Origin: Oscillospiraceae bacterium
GTDB taxonomy: Bacteria; Bacillota; Clostridia; UMGS1810
Direction: 5' to 3'
DNA length: 64,000 nt
Assembly: GCA_021629085.1 (NCBI GenBank)
Contig: JAJXRJ010000009.1
Span: forward strand, 1-64,000
Positions within the stretch are counted from its first letter, which is position 1; every line of letters begins with the position of its first letter. The notes under the pieces are model-generated. The model was not told the DNA's origin and made no database searches. It worked only from the letters and a program-made list of their open reading frames with translations. Below are positions 1 to 8,429 of the stretch, piece after piece. The position numbers and the translations under genes are program-made.

Positions 1-339
1 CCCCACAATGGCCCCGCCGTAAAGGGCAGAGATGAGCATATCGCCGGTTGGGATGACAAGGTTTCGCGTGAGATATAAAAACAACGACAGCAAAAAGGCG
101 GACAGCATGGTTTGAAAGAGCGACTTTTTGGGCAAAAACTTCCAGCCCGCCAAAAACAGGGCCGCATCCAGCAAAAGGGTGCTCAGCCCCACCGGCACGC
201 CGGTTTTGACAAAAATAATGGTTGCAATGCCCGAAACGCCGCCCGCCGCAATCTTGTTGGGGATTAAAAACGCGTTGAGCCCCAGCGCGGTGAAAAACGA
301 GCCTGCCGCCAGCATGAGATAATGGAATAATTTTTTCAA
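1..339 (-). CDS. YitT family membrane protein (partial, runs off left edge)
   Basis: Only the N-terminal 113 codons are in the window. The translation carries the family motif GLNAFLIPNKIAAGGVSG at residues 20-37, followed by hydrophobic segments, which fits the first membrane domain of YitT proteins, a widespread Firmicute family of unclear function. The start is taken as TTG at 339, eight bases after AAGGGAG. An in-frame GTG at 348 sits on top of that ribosome site and is less likely. It follows mrnC on the same strand with about 60 bases between, so it may be the last gene of the cysE-cysS-mrnC run. The DUF2179 domain usual at the C terminus would lie outside the window. Confidence 0.8.
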   Translation of the reverse strand, partial: MKKLFHYLMLAAGSFFTALGLNAFLIPNKIAAGGVSGIATIIFVKTGVPVGLSTLLLDAALFLAGWKFLPKKSLFQTMLSAFLLSLFLYLTRNLVIPTGDMLISALYGGAIVG

Positions 340-398
340 AAACAGCACTCCCTTCCGCGTGCGGGATACGCCCACACAGGGTTATGGTCTGTTAAAAC

Positions 399-797
399 TT
401 ACAGATTATGCATGGAAAAGGAAAGGCGCAGCAGCTCTTCTAGCCTGTCAAACTCTTTTTTTAAATAGAGGTAGCCCAAAAGTGCCTCAAACCCGGTTGC
501 CCGGCGGTAGTCTAAAATATCGGCATTTTTTGCCGCGGTGTTGGAGTGTGCATTGCGGCCCCGTTTAAACACCGCGGTTTCCTCTTTTGTGAGCATGGGC
601 AAAAGGGCTTCCACCGTCTTGCTTTGCGCCGCGGCCTTCACATAGCCGGTTGCGGCGCGGTGCAGCTTTGCAACCGGCAGGTTGCCCTCCTTTGCCAGCA
701 TGGTGCGGATGTATAGCTCATAGACGGCGTCGCCGACATAGGCAAACACCAGCGGCGACACCTCGTTTAACTGCATATGTAAAGAAAAATCAAACAT
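399..797 (-). CDS. mrnC: Mini-ribonuclease 3 (MrnC), 23S rRNA maturation
   Basis: A 132-residue RNase III-like protein without a double-stranded RNA-binding domain, the usual size for Mini-III. These enzymes mature the ends of 23S rRNA in Gram-positive bacteria and act as dimers. The motif FAYVGDAVYELYIR near residues 18-31 holds the acidic catalytic residues (D and E), and GFEALLGYLYL near residue 103 is the second conserved block. The ATG at 797 has GGAG five bases upstream. The gene overlaps the end of cysS by eight bases. The cysE-cysS-mrnC order is the same as in Bacillus, which supports both the identification and translational coupling. Confidence 0.95.
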   Translation of the reverse strand: MFDFSLHMQLNEVSPLVFAYVGDAVYELYIRTMLAKEGNLPVAKLHRAATGYVKAAAQSKTVEALLPMLTKEETAVFKRGRNAHSNTAAKNADILDYRRATGFEALLGYLYLKKEFDRLEELLRLSFSMHNL

Positions 798-2181
798 CTT
801 TTCTCCATTTCACACCCTGCGGCGTGTCCTCTAAGGTAATGCCCATTTCTTTTAGCTGTGCGCGGATGGCGTCTGCTTTGGCAAAATCCCGCGCTGCCCT
901 GGCCTCGGTACGCTTTGCAATCAATGCTTCCACTTCCTTATCCAGCGTGGTTTCTTCTTTTTTAGAGAGCAGGCCCAAAACGCCGCCCAGTTCGCGGATG
1001 AGCGCACAAAGCGCGTCGGCCGCTTCTTTTGCACAGTCGCCGTCAAGCTCGGTGTTGGCATATTTGACCGCATCAAAAATCACCGAAACCGCGTCGGCGG
1101 TGTTTAAATCGTCGTCCATGGCAGCTAAAAACCGTTCTTTTAAGGTTTTGCACATGGAAATTGCCGCCGCCGCGTCCTGTTTGCCGGTGCAGTTTTTCTG
1201 CAAAAATTCCAGGTTTGCAAGGCATGTGTAAATGCGCTCTAAGCCCGATTCCGCCTGCTTTAGAAGGTCGTGCCCGAAGTTGATGGGGTTGCGGTAGTGC
1301 GCCGAGAGCATGAAAAAGCGGATGACCTCGTAGTCAAATTCCTTTGCCACGTCGCGCACAGTAAAGAAGTTGCCCAAGGATTTGCTCATTTTGCGGTTGT
1401 CCACATTGATGTAGCCGTTGTGCAGCCAATAGTGCGCAAAGGGCGCATCGTTTGCCGCCTCGCTCTGCGCCACTTCGTTTTCGTGGTGGGGGAACACCAA
1501 ATCCTGCCCGCCGCTGTGGATGTCGATGGTTTTGCCCAGATATTTGTTTGCCATTGCGCTGCACTCAATGTGCCAGCCGGGCCGCCCTTCGCCCCACGGG
1601 CTCTCCCAGGCGGGTTCGCCCTCTTTTTTGGCCTTCCAGAGCGCAAAGTCCATGGGGTCCTTCTTTTTATCGCCCACCTCAATGCGCGCGCCCGCCTCCA
1701 GGTTTTCCAGCGGCTGGTGCGAAAGCTTGCCGTAGCCTTTGAATTTTTTTACGTCAAAATACACGTCGCCGTCCACCACATAGGCATAGCCTTTTTCCAC
1801 CAGCGTCTTTATCAGCGTAACAATCGCGTCAATGTTTTCGGTTGCGCGCGGGTGGTGGGTGGCAGGGGCAATGCCCAGGCCTTTTGCGTCAATAAAATAC
1901 TCGGCAATGTATTTGTCCGCCAGCGCCTTTACCGTGGTGCCTTCCTCCGCGGCGCGGCGGATCATCTTGTCGTCCACATCGGTGAAGTTTTGCACAAAGT
2001 TGACCTCATAGCCGCGGTATTCCAAATACCGGCGCAGCGTGTCAAAAATGATAAACGGCCGCGCGTTGCCTATGTGGAAATAGTTGTAAACCGTGGGGCC
2101 GCACGAGTACATGCGCGCCTTGCCCGCTTCAATGGGGATAAATTCTTCCTTTTTTCCAGTAAGGGTGTTAAAAAGTTTCAT
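790..2181 (-). CDS. cysS: Cysteinyl-tRNA synthetase
   Basis: Charges tRNA-Cys with cysteine in the cytoplasm. At 463 residues it is the normal length for class I CysRS. The HIGH-type motif HIGN is at residues 36-39, just after Cys27, the first zinc ligand. The other zinc ligands are in the C-S-A-M block and the FPHHENE block, and the KMSKS signature appears as RKMSKSLGNF around residue 265. It begins nine bases after cysE, which makes the amino acid its own product charges, and it overlaps mrnC. There is no T-box leader, because the gap to cysE is too short to hold one. Everything expected of the family is intact. Confidence 0.98.
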   Translation of the reverse strand: MKLFNTLTGKKEEFIPIEAGKARMYSCGPTVYNYFHIGNARPFIIFDTLRRYLEYRGYEVNFVQNFTDVDDKMIRRAAEEGTTVKALADKYIAEYFIDAKGLGIAPATHHPRATENIDAIVTLIKTLVEKGYAYVVDGDVYFDVKKFKGYGKLSHQPLENLEAGARIEVGDKKKDPMDFALWKAKKEGEPAWESPWGEGRPGWHIECSAMANKYLGKTIDIHSGGQDLVFPHHENEVAQSEAANDAPFAHYWLHNGYINVDNRKMSKSLGNFFTVRDVAKEFDYEVIRFFMLSAHYRNPINFGHDLLKQAESGLERIYTCLANLEFLQKNCTGKQDAAAAISMCKTLKERFLAAMDDDLNTADAVSVIFDAVKYANTELDGDCAKEAADALCALIRELGGVLGLLSKKEETTLDKEVEALIAKRTEARAARDFAKADAIRAQLKEMGITLEDTPQGVKWRKDV

Positions 2182-2190
2182 AGTGGCGAT

Positions 2191-2883
2191 TTATTCCTTT
2201 CTAAAATGCGCTTGCTCCAAATCGTCGAGCCGCTTATAAATTTTACAAAGTTCTTGTGAAACCGGGTCGGGGATATGTATCTGGTCCAAATCGTCGCAAA
2301 AGTGCGGCCGCTTGCCGTTGATGCGCACAATGCGCGCGGGCACGCCCACACAGGTGGAGTTTTCCGGCACATCGGTGAGCACAACTGCCCCCGCCGCCAC
2401 CTTGGACCCTGCGCCAATGACCACCGGCCCCAAAACCTTTGCGCCCGCGCCCACCATCACATCGTGCTCTAGGGTGGGGTGGCGCTTGCCCTTGTCTTTT
2501 CCCGTTCCGCCCAGCGTCACGCCCTGATAAATGGTGCAGTTGTCGCCAATCACCGTGGTTTCGCCAATCACCACGCCCGTGCCGTGGTCAATGAACAGCC
2601 CGCGCCCAATCTTGGCGCCGGGGTGGATTTCAATGCCGGTTAAAAACCGGTTGTGCTGGGAGATGGCCCGCGCGAGAAAAAACAGATGGTGCCGGTAAAA
2701 AAAGTGCGCAATGCGGTGGCGCACAATGGCGTGCAGCCCCGAATAGAGCAGCAGCACCTCCAAATTGTTCCGCGCGGCGGGGTCCCGCTCTTTTATGCTT
2801 TTGATTTCCCTTACCGCCACCAAAACAAATACAATGAGATCGAGGGCGATCAAGGAGAGCACAATGGCAATCAAAGTTTTCAA
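2191..2883 (-). CDS. cysE: Serine O-acetyltransferase (EpsC/CysE type)
   Basis: Transfers acetyl from acetyl-CoA to serine, the committed step of cysteine synthesis. The 230-residue protein has a short N-terminal hydrophobic segment (about residues 1-24), a helical part, and a left-handed beta-helix of hexapeptide repeats. The block HPGAKIGRGLFIDHGTG near residue 93 contains the catalytic His/Asp region, and GVTLGGTGKDKGKRHPT is the acetyl-CoA and serine-binding stretch. The likely start is a TTG at 2883 preceded by GAGG about nine bases away. The gap to lgt is 72 bases and shows no riboswitch or T-box. The EpsC subtype, rather than enterobacterial CysE, fits the short N terminus. Confidence 0.94.
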   Translation of the reverse strand: MKTLIAIVLSLIALDLIVFVLVAVREIKSIKERDPAARNNLEVLLLYSGLHAIVRHRIAHFFYRHHLFFLARAISQHNRFLTGIEIHPGAKIGRGLFIDHGTGVVIGETTVIGDNCTIYQGVTLGGTGKDKGKRHPTLEHDVMVGAGAKVLGPVVIGAGSKVAAGAVVLTDVPENSTCVGVPARIVRINGKRPHFCDDLDQIHIPDPVSQELCKIYKRLDDLEQAHFRKE

Positions 2884-2955
2884 AACATCAACCTCGCTTT
2901 TTTGCCGTTTGATTCAATTATACTCGAAAGTTTTGCGTTTTACAACCCCGCCGCG

Positions 2956-3921
2956 CTAATTTTCGCCGCCGTCCGCTTCGGGGCGCCCGTCCTCCGTTCC
3001 GGGTTGCCCGCCGTCTGTTTCAGATTGCCCGCCGTCCGGTTCCGGCGCTTCTTTATGGGGCGCGCCTTCCATTTCTTCCGGCGCGGCGGAAGTGGATGCG
3101 CCCGCCAGCGCCAAACGCTGTGTTTCGCGTTTTTGGTCGTGCAGCAAAAACAGCATGGCCAAAATGGCCACCACCGCGCTTATGAGCGCCACCACCTGGG
3201 AAATGCGCACAGGCCCCAGGTACAAGCTGTCGGCGCGCAGGCCCTCAATCCAAAACCGGCCCGCGCCATAGGCCGCCACATAGGTGAGGAACACCTGCCC
3301 GGACGCTTTTTTGCGCTTCAGAAGGAAAAGCAGCACAACCAAAACCGCCGCATTCCAAAGCGATTCGTATAAAAACGTGGGATGCACCTCAATGGCCTGG
3401 ATCCAGTCGGGCTCTAAAATGCGCATGCGCCACGGCAGCGCGGTTGCGCCGCCATAGGCCTCGGCGTTTACAAAGTTGCCCCACCGGCCAATGGCCTGGC
3501 CAATCACCAGCCCAACGCTGCAAATGTCAAAGGTGTCGCCCAAAGAGAGGCGCTTTTTTTTGCAGTAAAGAAAGGTGGAGAGGGCTGCACCAATCAATCC
3601 GCCGTAAATGGCCATGCCGCCTTTCCAGATTTTAAAAATGTCTGCCGGGTTTTCCCGATAGGAGGAAAAATTGAATGCCACATAGTAAAGCCGCGCGCAC
3701 ACAATTGCCACCGGCAGGCCAATGAGCACAATGTCTAAAATGTTGTCCGGCGAAATGGATTTGCTTTTTTTGGCAAGCTGCATACAGACTGCCACAGCGA
3801 TTAAAAACCCTGCCGCAATGATGATGCCATACCAATAGACGTCCTTGCCAAACAGTGTAAATGCCACGGGATTGAGCGAAAACGGCCCAATGCCAAGGCC
3901 GGGAAAGCTAATCTGGGTCAT
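2956..3921 (-). CDS. lgt: Prolipoprotein diacylglyceryl transferase
   Basis: Membrane enzyme that moves diacylglycerol from phosphatidylglycerol to the lipobox cysteine of prelipoproteins. Several transmembrane segments are visible, with the Lgt signature GRWGNFVNAEAYG, the earlier YGGLIG block and the HPTFLYESLWN block. The open frame extends upstream of 3921, but the ATG at 3921 is chosen: it has AGGAGGGGG just before it, overlaps the yfmH stop as ATGA, and gives the usual N terminus. The product is 321 residues, somewhat long because of a C-terminal tail of about 30 residues rich in Asp, Glu, Gly and Gln with DGG repeated, which is not part of the family. It would modify the lipoprotein at 55167-56303, among others. 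Confidence 0.95.
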   Translation of the reverse strand: MTQISFPGLGIGPFSLNPVAFTLFGKDVYWYGIIIAAGFLIAVAVCMQLAKKSKSISPDNILDIVLIGLPVAIVCARLYYVAFNFSSYRENPADIFKIWKGGMAIYGGLIGAALSTFLYCKKKRLSLGDTFDICSVGLVIGQAIGRWGNFVNAEAYGGATALPWRMRILEPDWIQAIEVHPTFLYESLWNAAVLVVLLFLLKRKKASGQVFLTYVAAYGAGRFWIEGLRADSLYLGPVRISQVVALISAVVAILAMLFLLHDQKRETQRLALAGASTSAAPEEMEGAPHKEAPEPDGGQSETDGGQPGTEDGRPEADGGEN

Positions 3922-5213
3922 GCGTCCCCCTCCTCTTTTGGATAGACAACAGACAGCGCACAGGCCGCGTCGTTTTGAAACAGCGTGTGCAGCTTTTGGT
4001 TGACAAAGCCGGGCGAAACAGAATCCAGCACCGAGAGATAGGTGAATGCATCCACGCCCTTTAACAGGCTGCGGCACAGCATGTCGGCCACGGCGTTCAC
4101 ATCATTGTAGGCGCGTAAATACCCGCCGCGCAGCGCCTTTTTTGCCCGCTCAAACTCCTCGGGCGTAATTTCTTCAATCTGGTCAATAAACGCGCGGATT
4201 TTTTCGCTTGCCAAAACCGGGTCTTTGGATTCGCCGCCCATGAGCACGCAGGAAAACTGGGGTTCATACATAAAGTCATAGGAAAACGCTTCATTGATAA
4301 GCCCCTCCTTGTAAAGCGCCGAATAGAGCGCGCCGCTTTTGCCCGCAATGGTGCGCAGCAAAATGCGCGCCGCGATTTCGTGCTTTAAAAGCTCCTCGCC
4401 CGCATAGCCGGATTTGTCTTTAAAGCCCAGCTGGAACAGCGGCATGGCAACGCTTAGATGCTGCTCCACCAAAGGCTTTGCCACCGTTTCCGGCTCGTCG
4501 GGATAGATGGAAACCGCCTGTGTGCCGGTCCGTTCAGGCCGGATAACCTTGTCTACAATGCGGCCCACCGTTTTGGGGTCCACATCGCCGCACACGCAAA
4601 GCACCATGTTGGACGGGTCGTAAAACGTGCGGTAGCAGTTGTAAAGGGTGTCCTTGTTTATGTTTGCAATGCTCTCCACTGTGCCCGCAATGTCAATTTT
4701 GACCGCGCTGTTGTGATACAGTGCGGTGAGCAGGTTGAACATCACACGCCATTCGCCGTCGTCGTCGTACATGCGGATTTCCTGCCCAATGATGCCCTGC
4801 TCCTTTTTCACATTTTCGTCGGTGAAATAGGGCGACTGCACATAGGAGAGCAGGTGCTCTAAGTTGTTTTCAAAATTGGCGGTACAAGAAAACAGGTAGC
4901 AGGTGCTGGTAAACGAGGTGAACGCGTTTGCGTCCGCGCCGTTTTGCGAAAATTTATCAAATGCATTGGTGCCGTCCGGCTGCTCAAACATCTTGTGCTC
5001 CAAAAAGTGCGCAATGCCGTCAGGCACGGTGATGGGCTCCTTCCCGCCGTTGGGGATAAACGTGTTATCCACCGAGCCGATACGCGCGCCGAAAATGGCA
5101 TATTTTTTGGAAAACCCGGGTTTTGGCACCACAAACACGCCCAGCCCGCTTTTGTGCTCCCCAAAATACAGCGTTTCTTTGATTGCCTGATTTTCCGATT
5201 TAAAAAACTTCAT
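3918..5213 (-). CDS. yfmH: M16 zinc peptidase, YfmH-type (EF-P 5-aminopentanol modification-associated)
   Basis: A 431-residue M16 family protein with the inverted zinc motif HFLEH near residue 88, the glutamate that completes the site further downstream, and the two-domain M16 fold. It pairs with the upstream M16 protein lacking the motif, as in B. subtilis where ymfF and ymfH are neighbours linked genetically to 5-aminopentanol modification of elongation factor P. The substrate and exact role are not known. The gene lies 47 bases after its partner and its stop overlaps lgt in ATGA, so the three are probably co-translated. Family assignment is firm; the EF-P link is by analogy. Confidence 0.85.
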   Translation of the reverse strand: MKFFKSENQAIKETLYFGEHKSGLGVFVVPKPGFSKKYAIFGARIGSVDNTFIPNGGKEPITVPDGIAHFLEHKMFEQPDGTNAFDKFSQNGADANAFTSFTSTCYLFSCTANFENNLEHLLSYVQSPYFTDENVKKEQGIIGQEIRMYDDDGEWRVMFNLLTALYHNSAVKIDIAGTVESIANINKDTLYNCYRTFYDPSNMVLCVCGDVDPKTVGRIVDKVIRPERTGTQAVSIYPDEPETVAKPLVEQHLSVAMPLFQLGFKDKSGYAGEELLKHEIAARILLRTIAGKSGALYSALYKEGLINEAFSYDFMYEPQFSCVLMGGESKDPVLASEKIRAFIDQIEEITPEEFERAKKALRGGYLRAYNDVNAVADMLCRSLLKGVDAFTYLSVLDSVSPGFVNQKLHTLFQNDAACALSVVYPKEEGDA

Positions 5214-5260
5214 GGATTCGCGTCCTTTCTATTTTATAAAGAAGCTTGCCAAAGCGGGCG

Positions 5261-6532
5261 TTACGCTTCGTTTTTGCCGGCCAAAAAATAGATGGTGTCA
5301 AGCGTCACCTGGTTAAACGCCAAAATGACGTCCTCAAACGTGACCGCTTTGATCTTTTGGATGGCGTCACAAATGGTGTCGGGATTGCCGCACAGGCAGT
5401 TTCCCAGATAAAAATCCTTGAGCAAAAACGGGCTGTCCTGGTAGGACTGGTAGCGGTTGATAATAAACTCCTTGGCAATTTGGAATTCCGCTTCGGTATA
5501 GCTGCCCTTTTTCACGGCCTCCACCTGGAATTTGATTTCTTTTAGCGCCTTTTCATAGTTTTTCGGCTCAATGCCTGAGCCAATCAACAAAATGGAGCTG
5601 AATTTATCCATGCGCGACGAGACATAATAGCACAGGCTGTGCTTTTCGCGCACATTGTTAAACAGCTTGGAGTGCGCGCCCGCGCCCAAAATGCTGTTGC
5701 CCACCAAAAGCGCGTAATAGCGCGGGTCGTTCGGGCCGATTTGCGTGCGGTAGCCCATGGAGAGCTTCCCCTGCGACACGTCCATGGTTTCGGTGATGGT
5801 CTGCACCTCTCCGGCCGGCTTTGCCGCATCCTCCATGGGGACGGGGGAAATGTCCAAATTGCGCTTTGCAAATTCCGCTTTTAAATGTGCGGCGGCAGCC
5901 TCCGCATCCACCTCGCCCACCAAAAAGAGGTCAATGGGGCTTTTGTGCGTGATGGACTGGTAGTGCTGGTAGAGCGATTTTGCGTCAATGGCGTCCACAT
6001 CGTCGGCGTAGCCCAGCTCACAGATGCCGCACTTCTCGTCCCGGCACATTTCCTCCACACACCGAAAATCCGCGTATACGCGCTTGTCGTTTACAATCGC
6101 CGCAATTTCATCTTTTAAATTCACCTTTTCAGTAGAAACATAGTCCTCCAAAAATGCGCCGTTTTCGCACTTGCCGTCATACAAAAACCCCATAAGCAAG
6201 TCGAGGCACTTGCTTATGATACCAGGCTCGGAATACTGCTCGGAAAGGCAGCTTATTTCAAACGCAATGCTCTGCACGCTCCCCTTTTTTAACACAGAGA
6301 TGTTATACAGCGCGCCGTACAGGTCTTCCAAGTAGCGGTTTAACTGCATCATTTCGGGCAGCGCGTTGGTGCCGCGCTTTAACACGCTTGCCAGAAGTGC
6401 GTTTTTGGTTGCCTCCGCGCGGGAAAGCGGCCGGTTTAAAAACAGCGACATAGAGACCGTTTTATATTTGGCATCGGGGATGTGGTAAAGCGCCACGCCG
6501 TTTGCCAGTTCATATTTTTTGATGTCCGCCAT
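5261..6532 (-). CDS. yfmF: M16 family protein lacking the zinc motif, YfmF-type (EF-P modification-associated)
   Basis: A 423-residue M16-fold protein. The position where active members carry HxxEH reads ATKNALLASVLKRG (about residues 41-54), with no His-Glu-His, so it is expected to be the catalytically inactive half of a heterodimer with the next gene. This pairing matches YmfF/YmfH. It is the first gene of the minus-strand run toward lgt and cysE. The ATG at 6532 has GAAAGGAAG upstream. The promoter should lie in 6533-6620, but I did not find a clean -35/-10 pair. The intergenic region is shared with the divergent mraZ promoter. Confidence 0.83.
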   Translation of the reverse strand: MADIKKYELANGVALYHIPDAKYKTVSMSLFLNRPLSRAEATKNALLASVLKRGTNALPEMMQLNRYLEDLYGALYNISVLKKGSVQSIAFEISCLSEQYSEPGIISKCLDLLMGFLYDGKCENGAFLEDYVSTEKVNLKDEIAAIVNDKRVYADFRCVEEMCRDEKCGICELGYADDVDAIDAKSLYQHYQSITHKSPIDLFLVGEVDAEAAAAHLKAEFAKRNLDISPVPMEDAAKPAGEVQTITETMDVSQGKLSMGYRTQIGPNDPRYYALLVGNSILGAGAHSKLFNNVREKHSLCYYVSSRMDKFSSILLIGSGIEPKNYEKALKEIKFQVEAVKKGSYTEAEFQIAKEFIINRYQSYQDSPFLLKDFYLGNCLCGNPDTICDAIQKIKAVTFEDVILAFNQVTLDTIYFLAGKNEA

Positions 6533-6825
6533 ACATTCGACTTCCTTTCCTGATATAAGAACTATTGTTATATTTTACCACACGCACAGTAAAAATTCCA
6601 CACTTTCTTTCAGTTTTAGCCTATTTTTGGAAATTTATACCAGGCCATATATCTTGTGGTGGCGTCCCCACCCAGCCCCACCAAAAATGTTGCACAAAAA
6701 AATGACTGGCTGTTTGTGCATCATTCACAAAAAATCAAAATATTTCGAAAAAAACGGCTTTTTTTCAAAAAAGTTTCAAGAAAAGTATTGCAAAATGATT
6801 ACAGATGCGTTAAAATTTAGTTAAA
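6533..6825. other. Divergent intergenic region, no gene seen
   Basis: AT-rich stretch between the yfmF start (minus) and the mraZ promoter (plus). It contains a short A/T hairpin (GAAAAAAA at 6747-6754 pairing with TTTTTTTC at 6759-6766). I see no coding region with a ribosome site. Promoter elements for yfmF are expected here but are not distinct. Confidence 0.5.
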
Positions 6826-6860
6826 AGTGGTAAGAAGTGTTGGATAGTGGGTGAAGGTGG
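6826..6860 (+). promoter_or_regulatory. MraZ operator: four DNA-binding repeats with 10-bp phasing
   Basis: Four pentamers begin exactly ten bases apart: AGTGG at 6826, AGTGT at 6836, AGTGG at 6846 and GGTGG at 6856. MraZ is known to bind direct GTGG/TGGG-type repeats separated by about five bases upstream of its own operon in several bacteria. The repeats end just before the -10 element of the mraZ promoter, so binding would block transcription of the whole division cluster (autorepression). Confidence 0.85.
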
Positions 6861-6869
6861 GTTTATAAT
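6840..6869 (+). promoter_or_regulatory. Putative sigma-A promoter of the division and cell-wall cluster
   Basis: TTGGAT at 6840-6845, an 18-base spacer and TATAAT at 6864-6869. Transcription would begin near 6876 and leave a leader of about 145 bases before mraZ. The -35 and spacer lie within the MraZ repeats. Confidence 0.65.
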
Positions 6870-7022
6870 AGTAGGCCCAAAAAAGAACAGGCCTTCTTTT
6901 TATCAAAAAAGAGGCATCCGCTATATATTGTGGACACAAGTCATTTTTATCTGCGCCTTTTAAAAACAGGGCGCATGTTTTGCCTGTGGGGCGGAGATTT
7001 TTGTAAGAAAGGCGGTGGGGAA

Positions 7023-7457
7023 ATGGAATATGGGTTTAACGGCGAATACCGGCACTCGGTGGACGCCAAGGGCAGAGTGATTATGCCGTCAAAGTTCCGC
7101 GAGCTTTTGGGCGAAAAATTCATTGTAACCCGCGGGCTGGATAACTGCCTGTTTGTATACCCCGCCGAATCATGGGAAAATTTTACCCGGAAATTAAAAA
7201 GCCTCCCCATCACCAACGCCAATGCAAGGCAATTCGTCCGGTTTTTCATGTCGGGCGCCATTGAGTGCGAGGTGGACAAGCAGGGGCGCATCCTGCTTCC
7301 GCAAAACCTGCGCGGCTATGCGGAGATTATCAAAGACGCGGCGGTTTGCGGCGTGGGCGACCGGGTGGAAATCTGGGACGCCGGCAAGTGGGACGCATAC
7401 TGCGGTTCCCTGCAGCCAGACGAGCTGGCCTCCAATATGGAATTTTTAGGGATTTAG
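7023..7457 (+). CDS. mraZ: Transcriptional regulator MraZ
   Basis: A 144-residue AbrB-fold DNA-binding protein that forms ring oligomers and regulates the dcw cluster it heads. Two MraZ half-domains are visible, each with the DxxGR motif: [11 protein letters not shown] near residue 14 and [11 protein letters not shown] near residue 85. The reading frame is open further upstream, but the ATG at 7023 follows AGGCGGTGGGG and gives the standard start [12 protein letters not shown]. It is followed nine bases later by rsmH. The four phased repeats at 6826-6860 are its likely binding site. Confidence 0.96.
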   Translation: MEYGFNGEYRHSVDAKGRVIMPSKFRELLGEKFIVTRGLDNCLFVYPAESWENFTRKLKSLPITNANARQFVRFFMSGAIECEVDKQGRILLPQNLRGYAEIIKDAAVCGVGDRVEIWDAGKWDAYCGSLQPDELASNMEFLGI

Positions 7458-7466
7458 GTGGCGCAA

Positions 7467-8417
7467 ATGGAGTTTTCGCACATTTCGGTGCTGCTGCATG
7501 AAACGGTGGACGCGCTCCCCGTGCGGGAGGGCGGCGTCTATTTAGACGGCACGCTGGGCGGCGGCGGCCACAGCGCGCTGCTTCTTTCAAAGCTCCCTGC
7601 TACGGCACGCCTGTTGGGGGTAGACCAGGATAAAGAAGCAATTTCCGCCGCAAAAAAACGGCTTTCAAACTATCAGAATGTAACTTACATAAATGACAAT
7701 TTTAAAAATGTCCGCGCCATTTTAGCCAAAACGGGCGTAAAAACGCTTGCCGGCGCCATGCTGGACCTTGGCATTTCTTCCTATCAGATTGACAACCGTG
7801 CGCGGGGGTTTTCCTACATGGAGGACGCGCCGCTGGACATGCGGATGGACCAGCAGGCGGCGCTTTCGGCATACGACGTGGTAAACGGCTATGACGAGGA
7901 CAAGCTTTCAGACATCTTTTTCCGCTACGGCGAAGAGCGGTTTTCAAGGCGGATTGCAGCGCACATTGTAAAAGAACGCGAAAAAGCGCCCATCAAAACC
8001 ACGCTGGCGCTCAGCAGCCTTGTGCAAAGGGCTGTGCCGCAAAAAAGCGTAAAACGGGGGTCGCATCCGGCAAAGCGGGTGTTCCAGGCCATCCGGATTG
8101 AGGTAAACGGCGAGCTGGGATTGTTGCCGGGCGCGTTAAACGACATCTTTGACGCATTGGAACCGGGCGGGCGGCTGGCGGTCATCACCTTCCACTCGCT
8201 GGAAGACAGAATTGTAAAATCGACGTTTTTGGAATTTGCAAAGGGGTGTACCTGCCCGAAGGAATTTCCGATTTGCGTGTGTGGCGCACGTCCGCGCGGC
8301 GTTGTTGTCACCAAAAAGCCTGTTGTGCCAACGATGGGGGAAATCGAGGCCAACAGCCGGGCAAAGAGCGCGAAGCTTCGGGTGGTAGAAAAACTGGAAC
8401 CACACACAAACGGATAA
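7467..8417 (+). CDS. rsmH: 16S rRNA m4C1402 methyltransferase RsmH
   Basis: S-adenosylmethionine-dependent enzyme that N4-methylates C1402 of 16S rRNA in the decoding centre. The SAM-binding motif DGTLGGGGHS is near residues 25-34, and the conserved MLDLGISSYQID and ITFHSLEDRIVK blocks are intact. The product is 316 residues, normal for the family. ATG at 7467 is preferred because AGGTGG lies five to six bases upstream and family members begin just before the HxSVLLHE block. An in-frame GTG at 7458, directly after the mraZ stop, is the alternative. Second gene of the cluster, in the canonical mraZ-rsmH-ftsL order. Confidence 0.96.
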   Translation: MEFSHISVLLHETVDALPVREGGVYLDGTLGGGGHSALLLSKLPATARLLGVDQDKEAISAAKKRLSNYQNVTYINDNFKNVRAILAKTGVKTLAGAMLDLGISSYQIDNRARGFSYMEDAPLDMRMDQQAALSAYDVVNGYDEDKLSDIFFRYGEERFSRRIAAHIVKEREKAPIKTTLALSSLVQRAVPQKSVKRGSHPAKRVFQAIRIEVNGELGLLPGALNDIFDALEPGGRLAVITFHSLEDRIVKSTFLEFAKGCTCPKEFPICVCGARPRGVVVTKKPVVPTMGEIEANSRAKSAKLRVVEKLEPHTNG

Positions 8418-8429
8418 GGGGGAGCAAGG

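Noticed and set aside
1270..2259. Long plus-strand open frame over cysS and cysE
   Set aside because: Antisense to highly conserved cysS; GC-rich genes often give long antisense frames; no ribosome site or family.
2884..2955. T-box or riboswitch before cysE-cysS
   Set aside because: The gap to lgt is only 72 bases and shows no specifier loop or T-box sequence.
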